From Candidatus Aquicultor sp. (GTDB taxonomy: Bacteria; Actinomycetota; Aquicultoria; Aquicultorales; Aquicultoraceae), in contig DASXVE010000034.1 of assembly GCA_036504445.1 (NCBI GenBank), forward strand, positions 124,001 through 188,000: a stretch of DNA of 64,000 nucleotides, written 5' to 3'. This document shows positions 17,974 through 25,563 of the stretch, one piece after another; position 1 is the stretch's first letter, and each line of letters starts with the position of its first letter. The notes beneath the pieces are model-generated. The model saw nothing but the letters and a program-made list of their open reading frames with translations, did not search any database and was not told the DNA's origin. The position numbers were made by a program, and so were the translations under genes.

Positions 17974-19230
17974 ATGGATTATGATGTTAGGGATCTTGCC
18001 CTTGCCGGGGAGGGCAAGAAAAGGATTGAGTGGGCCGATAAGGACATGCCGGTCCTCAGACTGATCAGAGACCGTTTCTTAAGTGAGCGTCCGCTGCAGG
18101 GGGTAAAGATGTCCGCATGCCTGCACGTAACGTCGGAGACGGCCAATCTGATGCGCACATTAAAAGCGGGCGGTGCCGATGTGGTGCTGTGTGCTTCCAA
18201 CCCGCTCTCAACCAACGATGAAGTTGCGGCATCGCTCGTAAAGGATTATGAAATGCCGGTGTTCGCCATTAAAGGCGAGGACGACAAAACGTATTACGAG
18301 CACATCAACGCCGCGCTCGATCACCATCCTCAAGTAACCATGGATGATGGTGCGGATCTTGTCTCGGTACTCCACTCGGAGCGGCCGGAACAGGTTGCCG
18401 AGGTAATCGGGGGCACGGAAGAGACGACAACCGGCGTTATCAGGCTTAAAAGTATGGCCGAGCAAGGCGTGCTCAAATACCCGATTGTTGCGGTAAACGA
18501 TGCGCTTACCAAGCATCTCTTTGATAACCGTTACGGCACAGGCCAAAGCACGATCGATGGCATTATTCGTGCGACGAACGTTCTTCTCGCAGGTAAAACG
18601 CTAACCATTTCGGGCTACGGCTGGTGCGGCCGCGGTGTCGCGATGCGAGCGAAAGGCTTGGGCGCAAACGTTATTATTATCGAAATCGATCCGTTAAAGG
18701 CGCTAGAGGCGGTTATGGACGGCTTCCGCGTTATGCCGTCGGTCGAAGCGGCTATGGTCACCGATGTATGGGTAACGGTAACCGGCGATATCCACGTTCT
18801 CGACGAGCGGCACTTCAAAGTCATGAAAGACGGCATCATTATCTGCAATAGCGGTCACTTTAATGTCGAGATCAATATCCCGGCCCTTGAGGCAATGTCG
18901 GAGCATCGCAAAGAAGTTCGTCCGTTTACCGAAGAGTTTCTAACGAGGGACGGTAGGCGTATTTACTTGCTGGCGGACGGACGTCTCGTCAATCTTTCCG
19001 CTGCCGAAGGTCACCCCGCCAGCGTTATGGATATGAGCTTTGCCAACCAGGCGTTTTCCGCCGAATACATACTCAGCAACGCGGCGAATTTGGAGAACAT
19101 CGTTTATCCGGTTCCGGCCGATATCGATGCCAACATCGCTCGTCTCAAGCTTGAATCGATGGGCATACATATCGATCACCTTACTCCGGAGCAGGAGCAC
19201 TACCTGCATTCGTGGGAGATGGGCACGTAA
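17974..19230 (+). CDS. ahcY: S-adenosylhomocysteine hydrolase
   Basis: 418 residues, the compact form seen in thermophilic and archaeal-type enzymes, without the insertion of mycobacterial AhcY. GGAG lies 10-14 bases before the ATG. The catalytic domain holds [28 protein letters not shown] and the [18 protein letters not shown] segment; the Rossmann domain holds [10 protein letters not shown] and IEIDPLKA for NAD+, then [10 protein letters not shown] and the ending [10 protein letters not shown]. It reversibly hydrolyses SAH to adenosine and homocysteine, relieving inhibition of methyltransferases. Eighteen bases after the PNP gene, so probably the same transcript, letting PNP and AhcY act on linked nucleosides. 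Confidence 0.95.
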   Translation: MDYDVRDLALAGEGKKRIEWADKDMPVLRLIRDRFLSERPLQGVKMSACLHVTSETANLMRTLKAGGADVVLCASNPLSTNDEVAASLVKDYEMPVFAIKGEDDKTYYEHINAALDHHPQVTMDDGADLVSVLHSERPEQVAEVIGGTEETTTGVIRLKSMAEQGVLKYPIVAVNDALTKHLFDNRYGTGQSTIDGIIRATNVLLAGKTLTISGYGWCGRGVAMRAKGLGANVIIIEIDPLKALEAVMDGFRVMPSVEAAMVTDVWVTVTGDIHVLDERHFKVMKDGIIICNSGHFNVEINIPALEAMSEHRKEVRPFTEEFLTRDGRRIYLLADGRLVNLSAAEGHPASVMDMSFANQAFSAEYILSNAANLENIVYPVPADIDANIARLKLESMGIHIDHLTPEQEHYLHSWEMGT

Positions 19231-19300
19231 TCAAAGACACAGTACGTGTTACTGATGGCTGTTGATTCGTAGCATCGTATCGCAGCTGTTCGGAGTCATG

Positions 19301-19384
19301 ATAATTCAGGACTAAATTAGTCTGAATTATAGTTAACCAAATATATTACATAAACGGGGTGAAACAGATTTCGCCCCGTTTATC
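19301..19384 (+). terminator. Two tandem hairpins after ahcY
   Basis: The first (19301-19330) pairs ATAATTCAG with CTGAATTAT plus an inner ACTA/TAGT. The second (19350-19384) is a 15-bp stem, ATAAACGGGG..TTTCGCCCCGTTTAT. A clean T run is missing, but the second stem is strong and the gap to the next gene fits transcript termination. TATAAT at 19417-19422 may start the next unit. Confidence 0.6.
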
Positions 19385-19506
19385 GTTATTATCGGTAGCG
19401 CAACTTTCTCTGCTGCTATAATAACCCTTATATATTTTGTACGGTTGATTATAGACAGCAGAGGGTTGTCAGATTATAAGTTGGATAACATATGCGGGGT
19501 AACAAC

Positions 19507-20097
19507 ATGAAAACAGAAGAGAATTCTCACGAACATCAGGTTCAAGAACAACTCATTCGTGCAGGGAAGGAGCTTGCCGGCAAAGGTCTGGTGAGCGGTA
19601 GATCAGGTAATATCAGTATTCGCCTTATGACCGGCAACATACTTATCAGCGCGACTCATACATTTCTTGGGATGCTCGAACTCGATGACCTTATCGAGAT
19701 TGACTTTGACGGTAGGGCTGTCGGAGAAGGCAAAGCCCCGTCGAGCGAGCGCTTTCTTCATATGGAAATATATAAAGCCAGACCGGATGTGCACGCCATT
19801 GTCCATACGCATTCAGTGCACGCCTCGGCGTATGCGTTTCTCGATAGGCCCCTTCGCTCGGTCAATTACGAAAACGATCTGGTTCTCGGCGAAGTACCGA
19901 TTGTGTCGTACGCACAGCCGGGGACGATTGAGTTTGCACGCTCGGCTTGCGAAGGCCTTGGCAATAAAGCCGCCGCGTTACTGCAGAGGCACGGCACTGT
20001 CGCGGTCGGTGAGGATATTTTTGATGCCCTGGCTGTCGCCGAACTGCTTGAGGATGTCGCAAAAGTCAATTACCTTATAGATACGCTGTCGAAATAG
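19507..20097 (+). CDS. Class II aldolase (AraD/FucA family), probable Ald2-type aldolase of the DHAP shunt
   Basis: 196 residues from ATG 19507 (GGGG 7-8 bases upstream; ATG 19492 overlaps that site). Zinc ligands are visible: HTHSVH (two His) and QRHG (third His), with a Glu in SSERFLHMEI matching the catalytic acid of the family. SGNISIR and LLQRHGTVAVG are family signatures. Lying next to mtnA, it resembles the Ald2 aldolase that cleaves 5-deoxyribulose-1-phosphate or 5-methylthioribulose-1-phosphate to DHAP plus an aldehyde. The alternative, fuculose-phosphate aldolase or MtnB dehydratase (same superfamily), cannot be excluded. Confidence 0.82.
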   Translation: MKTEENSHEHQVQEQLIRAGKELAGKGLVSGRSGNISIRLMTGNILISATHTFLGMLELDDLIEIDFDGRAVGEGKAPSSERFLHMEIYKARPDVHAIVHTHSVHASAYAFLDRPLRSVNYENDLVLGEVPIVSYAQPGTIEFARSACEGLGNKAAALLQRHGTVAVGEDIFDALAVAELLEDVAKVNYLIDTLSK

Positions 20098-20151
20098 GAC
20101 CGCTTACCATGCGGCTGCTATGATTATGTACAAACAACCAGAGGAATGTTT

Positions 20152-21198
20152 ATGAAAACTATCGAGTGGAAAAAGGGCAAGGTCATTCTTATCGATCAGA
20201 CCAAGCTGCCGCTTAAAGAAGAATATATTGAGACGGACGACTACATGCGCGTGGCTGAAGCCATCAATACGCTTAGCGTGCGTGGGGCGCCGGCAATAGG
20301 TGTTGCAGCTGCATATGGGGTGGCGCTTGCCGCGCAGCAATCACATGCAACCGACACCAAGGAGTTTATACACGATATTGACGAAGCCGCTCGCATTCTT
20401 GGGGAAACACGACCGACGGCCGTGAACCTCTTCTGGGCGTTAAGCCGGATGACGAAAAAAGTTCATGCAAACGATCACCTGGCTGTCAGCAGACTAAAGC
20501 GTGTGGTCGCAGAGGAAGCCAACACCATTGCGGCTGAAGAGCTTGAAATGAGCCGTCGTATCGGTAAGCATGGGGCAGAGCTGTTCGATGACGGTGACAG
20601 CATCCTCACGCACTGCAATGCCGGTGCGCTCGCTACGGTTGATTACGGTACAGCGCTGGCACCGGTCCGGGTTGCGCACAATCAGGGCAAACAAATCGAA
20701 GTCTACTCGGACGAGACGCGGCCGCTTCTTCAGGGCGCGCGCTTGACCACGTGGGAGCTTATGCGTGACAACATCCCGGTAACGCTTATCTGTGATAATA
20801 TGGCCGGCTACATGATGAGCCTTGGAAGAATCAGCAAGGTTATCGTGGGCGCGGATAGAATTACCGCCAACGGTGACGTAGCCAACAAGATCGGCACCTA
20901 TTCAGTAGCTGTACTTGCTAAAGAGCATAATATCCCGTTTTATGTCGCCGCACCGATTTCAACGATCGACACTTCGCTTGCCGGCGGTACTGAAATACCT
21001 ATTGAAGAGCGTTCGCCGGATGAGGTAACGACATTTGCCGGTGTGCGTGTTGCGCCCGAGGGTGTTGCCGTTGCAAACCCCGCGTTCGACGTTACACCGA
21101 ATCACCTTGTTACTGCGATAATAACGGACAGAGGTGTGTTGAAGCCTCCATATGATAAATCAATCGCGGAGTTGTTCGCGCACCGGGTGGGAAGCTAA
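20152..21198 (+). CDS. mtnA: S-methyl-5-thioribose-1-phosphate isomerase
   Basis: 348 residues; ATG 20152 is preferred because AGAGGA at 20140-20145 is 6 bases upstream, while ATG 20146 abuts it. Family signatures: IRGAPAIG-like SVRGAPAIGVAAAYG, ETRPTAVNLFWA, the catalytic Cys in THCNAGALAT and catalytic Asp in VGADRI, then NKIGTYSVAVLAKEHN and the GTEIPIEER loop. It converts methylthioribose-1-phosphate (or 5-deoxyribose-1-phosphate) to the ribulose form, the substrate for the aldolase encoded immediately upstream. Forty-eight bases separate this start from the aldolase stop. eIF2B-alpha-like fold. Confidence 0.95.
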   Translation: MKTIEWKKGKVILIDQTKLPLKEEYIETDDYMRVAEAINTLSVRGAPAIGVAAAYGVALAAQQSHATDTKEFIHDIDEAARILGETRPTAVNLFWALSRMTKKVHANDHLAVSRLKRVVAEEANTIAAEELEMSRRIGKHGAELFDDGDSILTHCNAGALATVDYGTALAPVRVAHNQGKQIEVYSDETRPLLQGARLTTWELMRDNIPVTLICDNMAGYMMSLGRISKVIVGADRITANGDVANKIGTYSVAVLAKEHNIPFYVAAPISTIDTSLAGGTEIPIEERSPDEVTTFAGVRVAPEGVAVANPAFDVTPNHLVTAIITDRGVLKPPYDKSIAELFAHRVGS

Positions 21199-22116
21199 AT
21201 CGGCGCTCTAATCAACGTTATCCTGTCAGTACTCATACTTATTTCAATCGGGTTTTTTAGCAAGAAGATCGGAATTCTTCAGAAAGAACACGTTGCCGTT
21301 CTTAACAACGTTATCACATATCTGGCAATGCCGGCGCTTGTCTTTCGCGCCATTGTTGATGCTAAAGTCTCGCTATCTCTGCTGATCCTTCCCGGAATCG
21401 GTATCGTCGTTGTGTTAATATGTATGGCGGTGGCCTACCTTACCGGGCGGTTTACTCACTTCAAGCGGCCAACTACCGGGGCGCTTATTCTACTCGCGTC
21501 AATAGGGAATACAGGATTTTTAGGTTATCCGCTTGCCATACAACTCTTCGGTATGCATAACTTCGTCCGAACGGTATTTTACGATCTGTTCGCCACGGTT
21601 GTCGTCATGTTCACAATCGGTCTGCTTGTCGCCGAGCGTTTTGGCGAGGGGAAGGACCGGATCAACATCGTTAAAGAGTTTCTTACATTTCCGCCGCTCG
21701 TCGCACTTTATGCGGCGCTAATTTTAAGATTTGTCACCCTGCCGACTTTCGTTACGGATACGATCGGATTTATGGCGGGGGCTGCAATTCCCCTGATAAT
21801 GTTTTCGATAGGACTTTCGCTTGAGTTTGCAGGCATTGGGAAGTACAAGCTGGGCATCGGTATTGTAGGTTTCATTAAGCTGGTGCTCTCACCGCTCGCC
21901 GCACTTTTGATTGTCATGCTTGTCGGCGTACATGGGGTTGATCGCGGCGTAATTATGCTTGAGTCGTCTATGCCGCCGTTCTTGTTTTCCATGGTAATCG
22001 GGTTAAAATACGACCTAGATACCGATTTTATCCCGGCCGCTATCGTGGTATGCACGATTATTAGCCTGGTTACGATTCCGATATGGCAGTATATCCTCAG
22101 AGTGTTTGCCGCGTAA
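21199..22116 (+). CDS. AEC (auxin efflux carrier) family transporter, apparent non-AUG start
   Basis: The first ATG in this frame is 21328, but the frame is open back to the mtnA stop and encodes a normal AEC first helix (GALINVILSVLILISIGFFS) and LNNVITYLAMPALVF, which belong to the family. No ATG, GTG or TTG precedes 21328; ATC at 21199 immediately follows the mtnA TAA and is placed 3-4 bases behind GGTGGGAAG. Starting there gives 305 residues and about 10 helices, the usual family length. It probably exports or imports a small organic anion; the substrate is unknown. Alternatives: start lost by mutation, or the short form from 21328 lacking TM1. Confidence 0.75.
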   Translation: MGALINVILSVLILISIGFFSKKIGILQKEHVAVLNNVITYLAMPALVFRAIVDAKVSLSLLILPGIGIVVVLICMAVAYLTGRFTHFKRPTTGALILLASIGNTGFLGYPLAIQLFGMHNFVRTVFYDLFATVVVMFTIGLLVAERFGEGKDRINIVKEFLTFPPLVALYAALILRFVTLPTFVTDTIGFMAGAAIPLIMFSIGLSLEFAGIGKYKLGIGIVGFIKLVLSPLAALLIVMLVGVHGVDRGVIMLESSMPPFLFSMVIGLKYDLDTDFIPAAIVVCTIISLVTIPIWQYILRVFAA

Positions 22117-22155
22117 GTAAGCCGAGCGGCGAATATACCCGGCGAGAGCAAGCAT

Positions 22156-22434
22156 AAAAAAACGAGCAATCCGTTTAGCCGACCTGGTCTTTGACCCCAC
22201 ACTCGCCTGCCGGAGGCTTCGCAGCCCCATTCTGGACCACTGGAACCCCTCTCGCCATCATGTGGCGGCAGGGCTTACCCCTAAGACGCACCATGCTCGG
22301 CAACCCGCACCCTAGCTACAAGAGCTAAAGCCCGCGCACCTTACGTGGATCCCTTTGCCTGCGCCTAGCTTGGACTACCCGGTTCCCGGATAAACCGGTC
22401 ACCGGGGCAACCACAGACCTAAACGGATGCCCGC
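22156..22434 (-). ncRNA. Structured ncRNA downstream of comFC, candidate raiA-motif RNA
   Basis: About 279 nt, read on the minus strand. The 5' end (22434-22419, GCGGGCATCCGTTTAG) pairs with the 3' end (22178-22163, CTAAACGGATTGCTCG) in a closing helix of about 15 bp with one bulge, followed directly by seven U residues. A consensus promoter lies just upstream. The interior is GC-rich with several further hairpins (for example CCGGTGACCGGTTTATCCGG). No coding frame has a start. raiA-motif RNAs are large structured RNAs of Firmicutes and Actinobacteria found near raiA/hpf and comFC; both genes are here. It lacks RNase P, 6S and SRP signatures as I know them. That it is a structured RNA is well supported; the family name is inferred. 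Confidence 0.7.
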
Positions 22435-22440
22435 GTACAT

Positions 22441-22469
22441 ATTGTAACGTCATTATCGTAGTATCACAA
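22441..22469 (-). promoter_or_regulatory. Sigma-70-type promoter of the ncRNA
   Basis: On the minus strand TTGTGA (22469-22464) and TACAAT (22446-22441) are separated by exactly 17 bases. The predicted start, about 7 bases on, coincides with the first paired base of the ncRNA closing helix. Confidence 0.7.
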
Positions 22470-22484
22470 CAGGTCGGGGACGCA

Positions 22485-23177
22485 TTAGTCCATAAGGGGA
22501 GTTCTGGCGACAGTAACAACGCATACCTCGGCTGCTCCGGCGGCACGAAGAGCGGCAGCGCACTCACTAGCCGTGCTGCCGGTTGTAAAGACGTCATCTA
22601 TAAGGACAACACGCCCGGTTACAGGGATGCGGGCTGAGAATGCACCGGCGACGTTACCTGCGCGGTCGGTGAGGCCGAGTTTGTTTTGCTCCGTGATATC
22701 CTTCGTCTTAACGAGGCCGCTGTAGAGCGGTTTATCGAATGACGCTGCGAGCCGTACGGCAAGCAGTTTTGATTGGTTGTAACCGCGTACAGCTTCCTTT
22801 CGGCGGGTCAGCGGTACGAAGGCAATTGCATCGGCATCACTTAAAAAATGGCCGGTTGATCGGGCAGTGAATTCGGCAAGCTGGGATACGAGTCTCTTAC
22901 CATTTCTATACTTCAGATTGTGAATTGCGTCTTTCAGCAATCCAGTGTATATACCGCCAGCCCGGGCTTGAGCAAAATGAAAATCTTTATTATTACATTC
23001 CTGGCACTGTTGAACAGGTTTTTCTGTGGGCTTACCACAGCGCGAACAGGTCACCTCGCCGATTCGCGGGAACGCCTGTAAACAGCTGCGGCAGATCGGC
23101 TGAGACGATTGGGCGCCGCATAAACGGCAGGACGAAGGAAAGATTAGGTCAAGCAAACTGTTAATTACATCGCGCAT
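22485..23177 (-). CDS. comFC: ComFC-family phosphoribosyltransferase-like protein
   Basis: 230 residues. The N-terminal zinc-ribbon has CRLCG, CRSC, CSRCG and CQEC pairs (residues about 17-60). The C-terminal PRTase fold ends with VVLIDDVFTTGSTASE, the PRPP-binding loop. RGYNQSKLLA is also typical. ComFC is a late competence protein needed for DNA uptake/transformation in species studied; its enzymatic function is unresolved. A structured ncRNA promoter starts 16 bases after its stop on the same strand. Divergent from csp and hpf. Confidence 0.92.
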   Translation of the reverse strand: MRDVINSLLDLIFPSSCRLCGAQSSQPICRSCLQAFPRIGEVTCSRCGKPTEKPVQQCQECNNKDFHFAQARAGGIYTGLLKDAIHNLKYRNGKRLVSQLAEFTARSTGHFLSDADAIAFVPLTRRKEAVRGYNQSKLLAVRLAASFDKPLYSGLVKTKDITEQNKLGLTDRAGNVAGAFSARIPVTGRVVLIDDVFTTGSTASECAAALRAAGAAEVCVVTVARTPLMD

Positions 23178-23461
23178 AATAACTCCTGGTGTGATGGTCC
23201 TACAACAACGATTCCGTTCAACGAAAAATAATGGTGCAAACTAAAAATTACATGTGTAAAGGTTTGCTAGCTTTGGGAATATACACACCAAACCACAAAG
23301 AATATGGCGAAATATGTAATATTACAAATTTTACCTGGTCAACTTACGAACTTAGTGGTATGTATAGCAGTAAGATACCGTTGAGATGCTTTTTTGACAA
23401 GCCAATTACCGGTATTGTATTGTTTAATTGTTGTTGGCTTGCTGGTTTTTAGGAGGTGCAC

Positions 23462-23665
23462 GTGCTTCAGGGAACAGTCAAATGGTTTAGCGCGGAAAAA
23501 GGTTACGGATTCATCGAACAAGATACGGGCGATGACGTCTTCGTGCACTTTTCTGCAATCCAAGAGGATGGCTACAAGGCGCTCAACGAGGGACAAAAAG
23601 TTAATTTTGAAATCGTTGACGGCGATCGTGGTCCTCAAGCTGCAAACGTCCAAAAGATGGTTTAA
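23462..23665 (+). CDS. Cold-shock protein (CspA family)
   Basis: 67 residues from GTG 23462, with a perfect AGGAGG 5 bases upstream; the in-frame GTG at 23456 overlaps that site. RNP1 (KGYGFIE) and RNP2 (VFVHFSAI) motifs are intact. Small single OB-fold nucleic-acid chaperone that melts RNA secondary structure. It stands alone between comFC and hpf with its own terminator. The 280-bp region upstream is AT-rich and may include a long 5' UTR, as in other csp genes. Confidence 0.95.
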   Translation: MLQGTVKWFSAEKGYGFIEQDTGDDVFVHFSAIQEDGYKALNEGQKVNFEIVDGDRGPQAANVQKMV

Positions 23666-23693
23666 TCGTAAGCAGCATTTGGATACCAACAAC

Positions 23694-23722
23694 ACCCCAT
23701 GTATTTTTATACATGGGGTTTT
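23694..23722 (+). terminator. Rho-independent terminator of csp
   Basis: ACCCCATGTAT and ATACATGGGGT flank a TTTT loop, followed by TTT. Confidence 0.88.
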
Positions 23723-23845
23723 ACATTCGCCACTTAGTTCCGATATTAGGGTTAGCAGGTGAATTGTATTTACCCTCAAACATACCGTTACGCTAGCAAT
23801 CAAGAAGCAAGAGCTAAAGTCAAGCATCAATAGGAGTGTGTTTAC

Positions 23846-24406
23846 ATGGAAATTATCGTAAAAGGCAGAAACATGGACGTTACGGGTGCCTTAAGGGCAT
23901 ATGCCGAGGACAAAGTCGGGCGCATCGTAAAATACTTCGATCAGATACAGAAAGTTGAGATTGAATTTAGCGACGCGAAAAATCCCAGCATTGCCAACGG
24001 TAAAACAGTAGAGGTAACCGTGTTCCCCAAAGGCCCCGTGCTTCGCGCCAAAGAATCCTCTAACGATATGTACGCATCGATCGATATGGTTGTCGATAAG
24101 CTTGAGCGTCAGGTCAAGCGGTATAAGGACAAGACATATAAATCCAACAAACATGCTCCCGGCCTCGGTGAGCTTGCTGCTGCAAGGTTTGCGAACGATG
24201 AAATCGAGGAAGTCGTACCGCAGATCGTTAAAATTAAGCAAGTATCGGTTAAGCCGATGGACCCGGAAGAGGCGACTGCACAGATGGAGCTTCTCGGGCA
24301 CGACTTCTTTGTCTTCACGAACGCGGATACGGAAGAGATCAACGTTGTCTACAAAAGAAAAGACAACAACTACGGTCTGATCGAGCCGGTTCACGGTAAA
24401 GCTTAA
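23846..24406 (+). CDS. hpf: Ribosome hibernation promoting factor, long form
   Basis: 186 residues; TAGGAGTG precedes the ATG. The N-terminal domain (1-100, IVKGRNMDVTGALRAYAEDKV) is the S30AE ribosome-binding fold; the C-terminal domain (about 125-185, VVPQIVKIKQVSVKPMDPEEA...NVVYKRKDNNYGLIEP) is the dimerisation domain of long HPF. It binds the decoding centre and pairs 70S ribosomes into inactive 100S particles in stationary phase. It sits between csp and the secA region, and near the candidate raiA-motif RNA, which is named after this gene. Confidence 0.95.
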   Translation: MEIIVKGRNMDVTGALRAYAEDKVGRIVKYFDQIQKVEIEFSDAKNPSIANGKTVEVTVFPKGPVLRAKESSNDMYASIDMVVDKLERQVKRYKDKTYKSNKHAPGLGELAAARFANDEIEEVVPQIVKIKQVSVKPMDPEEATAQMELLGHDFFVFTNADTEEINVVYKRKDNNYGLIEPVHGKA

Positions 24407-24613
24407 AGGTATTTTTCATTTTCCATCGAATACAAATAGCTATATAGTAGTTGTTGGTTAAGATTAACAGCGGCTGGATGCTCGTACCCTAATACCAAGT
24501 AAAAGAGCATCTATCGTTGAGCTTGCCGTATTTATGTATGCAACACAATATCCAGAATTATTTAGCGATTATTTGAAGTCGGGGCCACAGAAGCGATTAC
24601 GAAAAGGACACCA

Positions 24614-25258
24614 ATGAGTTCGATAATTGAGACGTACCTTATCGACGAGATCGAGAATTTACTCTGTCAGATCGAGGACGTACAAGCCGCTCGCATTGTG
24701 GTCGGCACCGACCAAACCATCCAAGAGGTCCATATCCTGGCTAACTCGATCAAAGGGCCCAAACAGCTATCGCGTGATATCGAATCGGTCTTGATGGCCA
24801 AGTACGGCATTTCGTTGAACCACCGCAAGATAAGTATCGCCCAGATCAATAACCAGGCAATCTCATTTAATAAAGCCAGGCCGAAGCTCATCGCAGTTAA
24901 GCATGAGATTCTAAACATGCGGGCGAGAGTCAGTGTGACGCTTGAGTTTAACGGTAAAGAGTATGAGGGTGCCGAGGAGGGCGTACCATCGAAAATGGGA
25001 CGGTTACGCCTGGTGGCAGGGGCAACACTTCATGCGATTGAGAAAATTGTTCCCGATACATATGGGTTCGCGCTAGAAGATATTACTGCAATAAAAACCG
25101 GCAAAGATATGGCCGTTATTGTATTAATTGCTATACTAAGCTTAGAGGGCGATGAAACATTCGTCGGCTGTGCGCTTGTACGAGATGACGAGCGTGAGTC
25201 GATTGTGCGTGCGGTGCTGGATGCAGTCAACCGCCGCCTGAGTTTCTTGATAACTTGA
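24614..25258 (+). CDS. Conserved hypothetical protein, two apparent domains
   Basis: 214 residues; AAAAGGA lies 5-6 bases before the ATG. I do not recognise the family. The N-terminal part (about 1-85) alternates strands and helices (VQAARIVVGTDQTIQEVHILA, then SRDIESVLMAKYGISLNHRKISIAQI). The C-terminal part (about 95-212) looks like an alpha/beta domain with MRARVSVTLEFNGKEYEG and VLIAILSLEGDETFVGCALV. No signal peptide or transmembrane helix. It precedes two membrane HD-domain proteins, so a signalling link is possible but unproven. The stop codon falls within a triple TTGATAAC repeat. Confidence 0.75.
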   Translation: MSSIIETYLIDEIENLLCQIEDVQAARIVVGTDQTIQEVHILANSIKGPKQLSRDIESVLMAKYGISLNHRKISIAQINNQAISFNKARPKLIAVKHEILNMRARVSVTLEFNGKEYEGAEEGVPSKMGRLRLVAGATLHAIEKIVPDTYGFALEDITAIKTGKDMAVIVLIAILSLEGDETFVGCALVRDDERESIVRAVLDAVNRRLSFLIT

Positions 25259-25270
25259 TAACTTGATAAC
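25247..25270 (+). repeat. Three tandem TTGATAAC units
   Basis: Three exact copies of an 8-base unit overlap the stop codon of the preceding gene. Because 8 is not a multiple of 3, changing copy number would move the stop codon. Confidence 0.8.
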
Positions 25271-25422
25271 CGCATAGCTTTGGACCGGCATCACATTCTG
25301 GGCTTACGTAGAATTTATCAAATACTTAAGAGTTGAACCCCTGTTTATGTGAGCGGAGCGATAAGTACCTTTCCAATATTTTAGCGGAGAAGGGAAGAGA
25401 ACCTAAGAGGAGGTCTCTTTCA

Positions 25423-25563
25423 ATGAAGGCTCGTTTTCTATTGACTCTCGCCGCACTTGCGAGCTTAATTATTGCTGGTAGTGCCGGCGGTAGGCTTGGG
25501 TAGTTTTTAGATATCGATGTCGGTCCTTTTTTCTTACAAACATCTACAAAGCAAAAAATGTGA
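25423..25563 (+). pseudogene. Small membrane-peptide ORF with an in-frame TAG, coupled to the HD-GYP gene
   Basis: A strong ribosome binding site (AGAGGAGG) precedes ATG 25423. The first 26 codons encode a hydrophobic peptide (MKARFLLTLAALASLIIAGS then AGGRLG) ending in TAG at 25501. The same frame continues for 19 sense codons (FLDIDVGPFFLQTSTKQKM) to TGA 25561, which overlaps the GTG start of the next gene (GTGA). A TGG-to-TAG change would explain it (GRLGWFLDIDVG). It may be a nonsense-mutated small gene, a genuine 26-residue peptide, or an assembly error. Confidence 0.5.

Noticed and set aside
22117-22484. RNase P RNA, SRP RNA or 6S RNA as identity of the ncRNA
   Set aside because: The GAGGAAAGUCC of RNase P, the GGAAGGAAGCAGC-like SRP loop and the 6S bubble are not present on either strand.
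23231-23452. 73-codon frame upstream of the cold-shock gene
   Set aside because: Lies in the AT-rich leader of csp and has neither Shine-Dalgarno nor domain signal.
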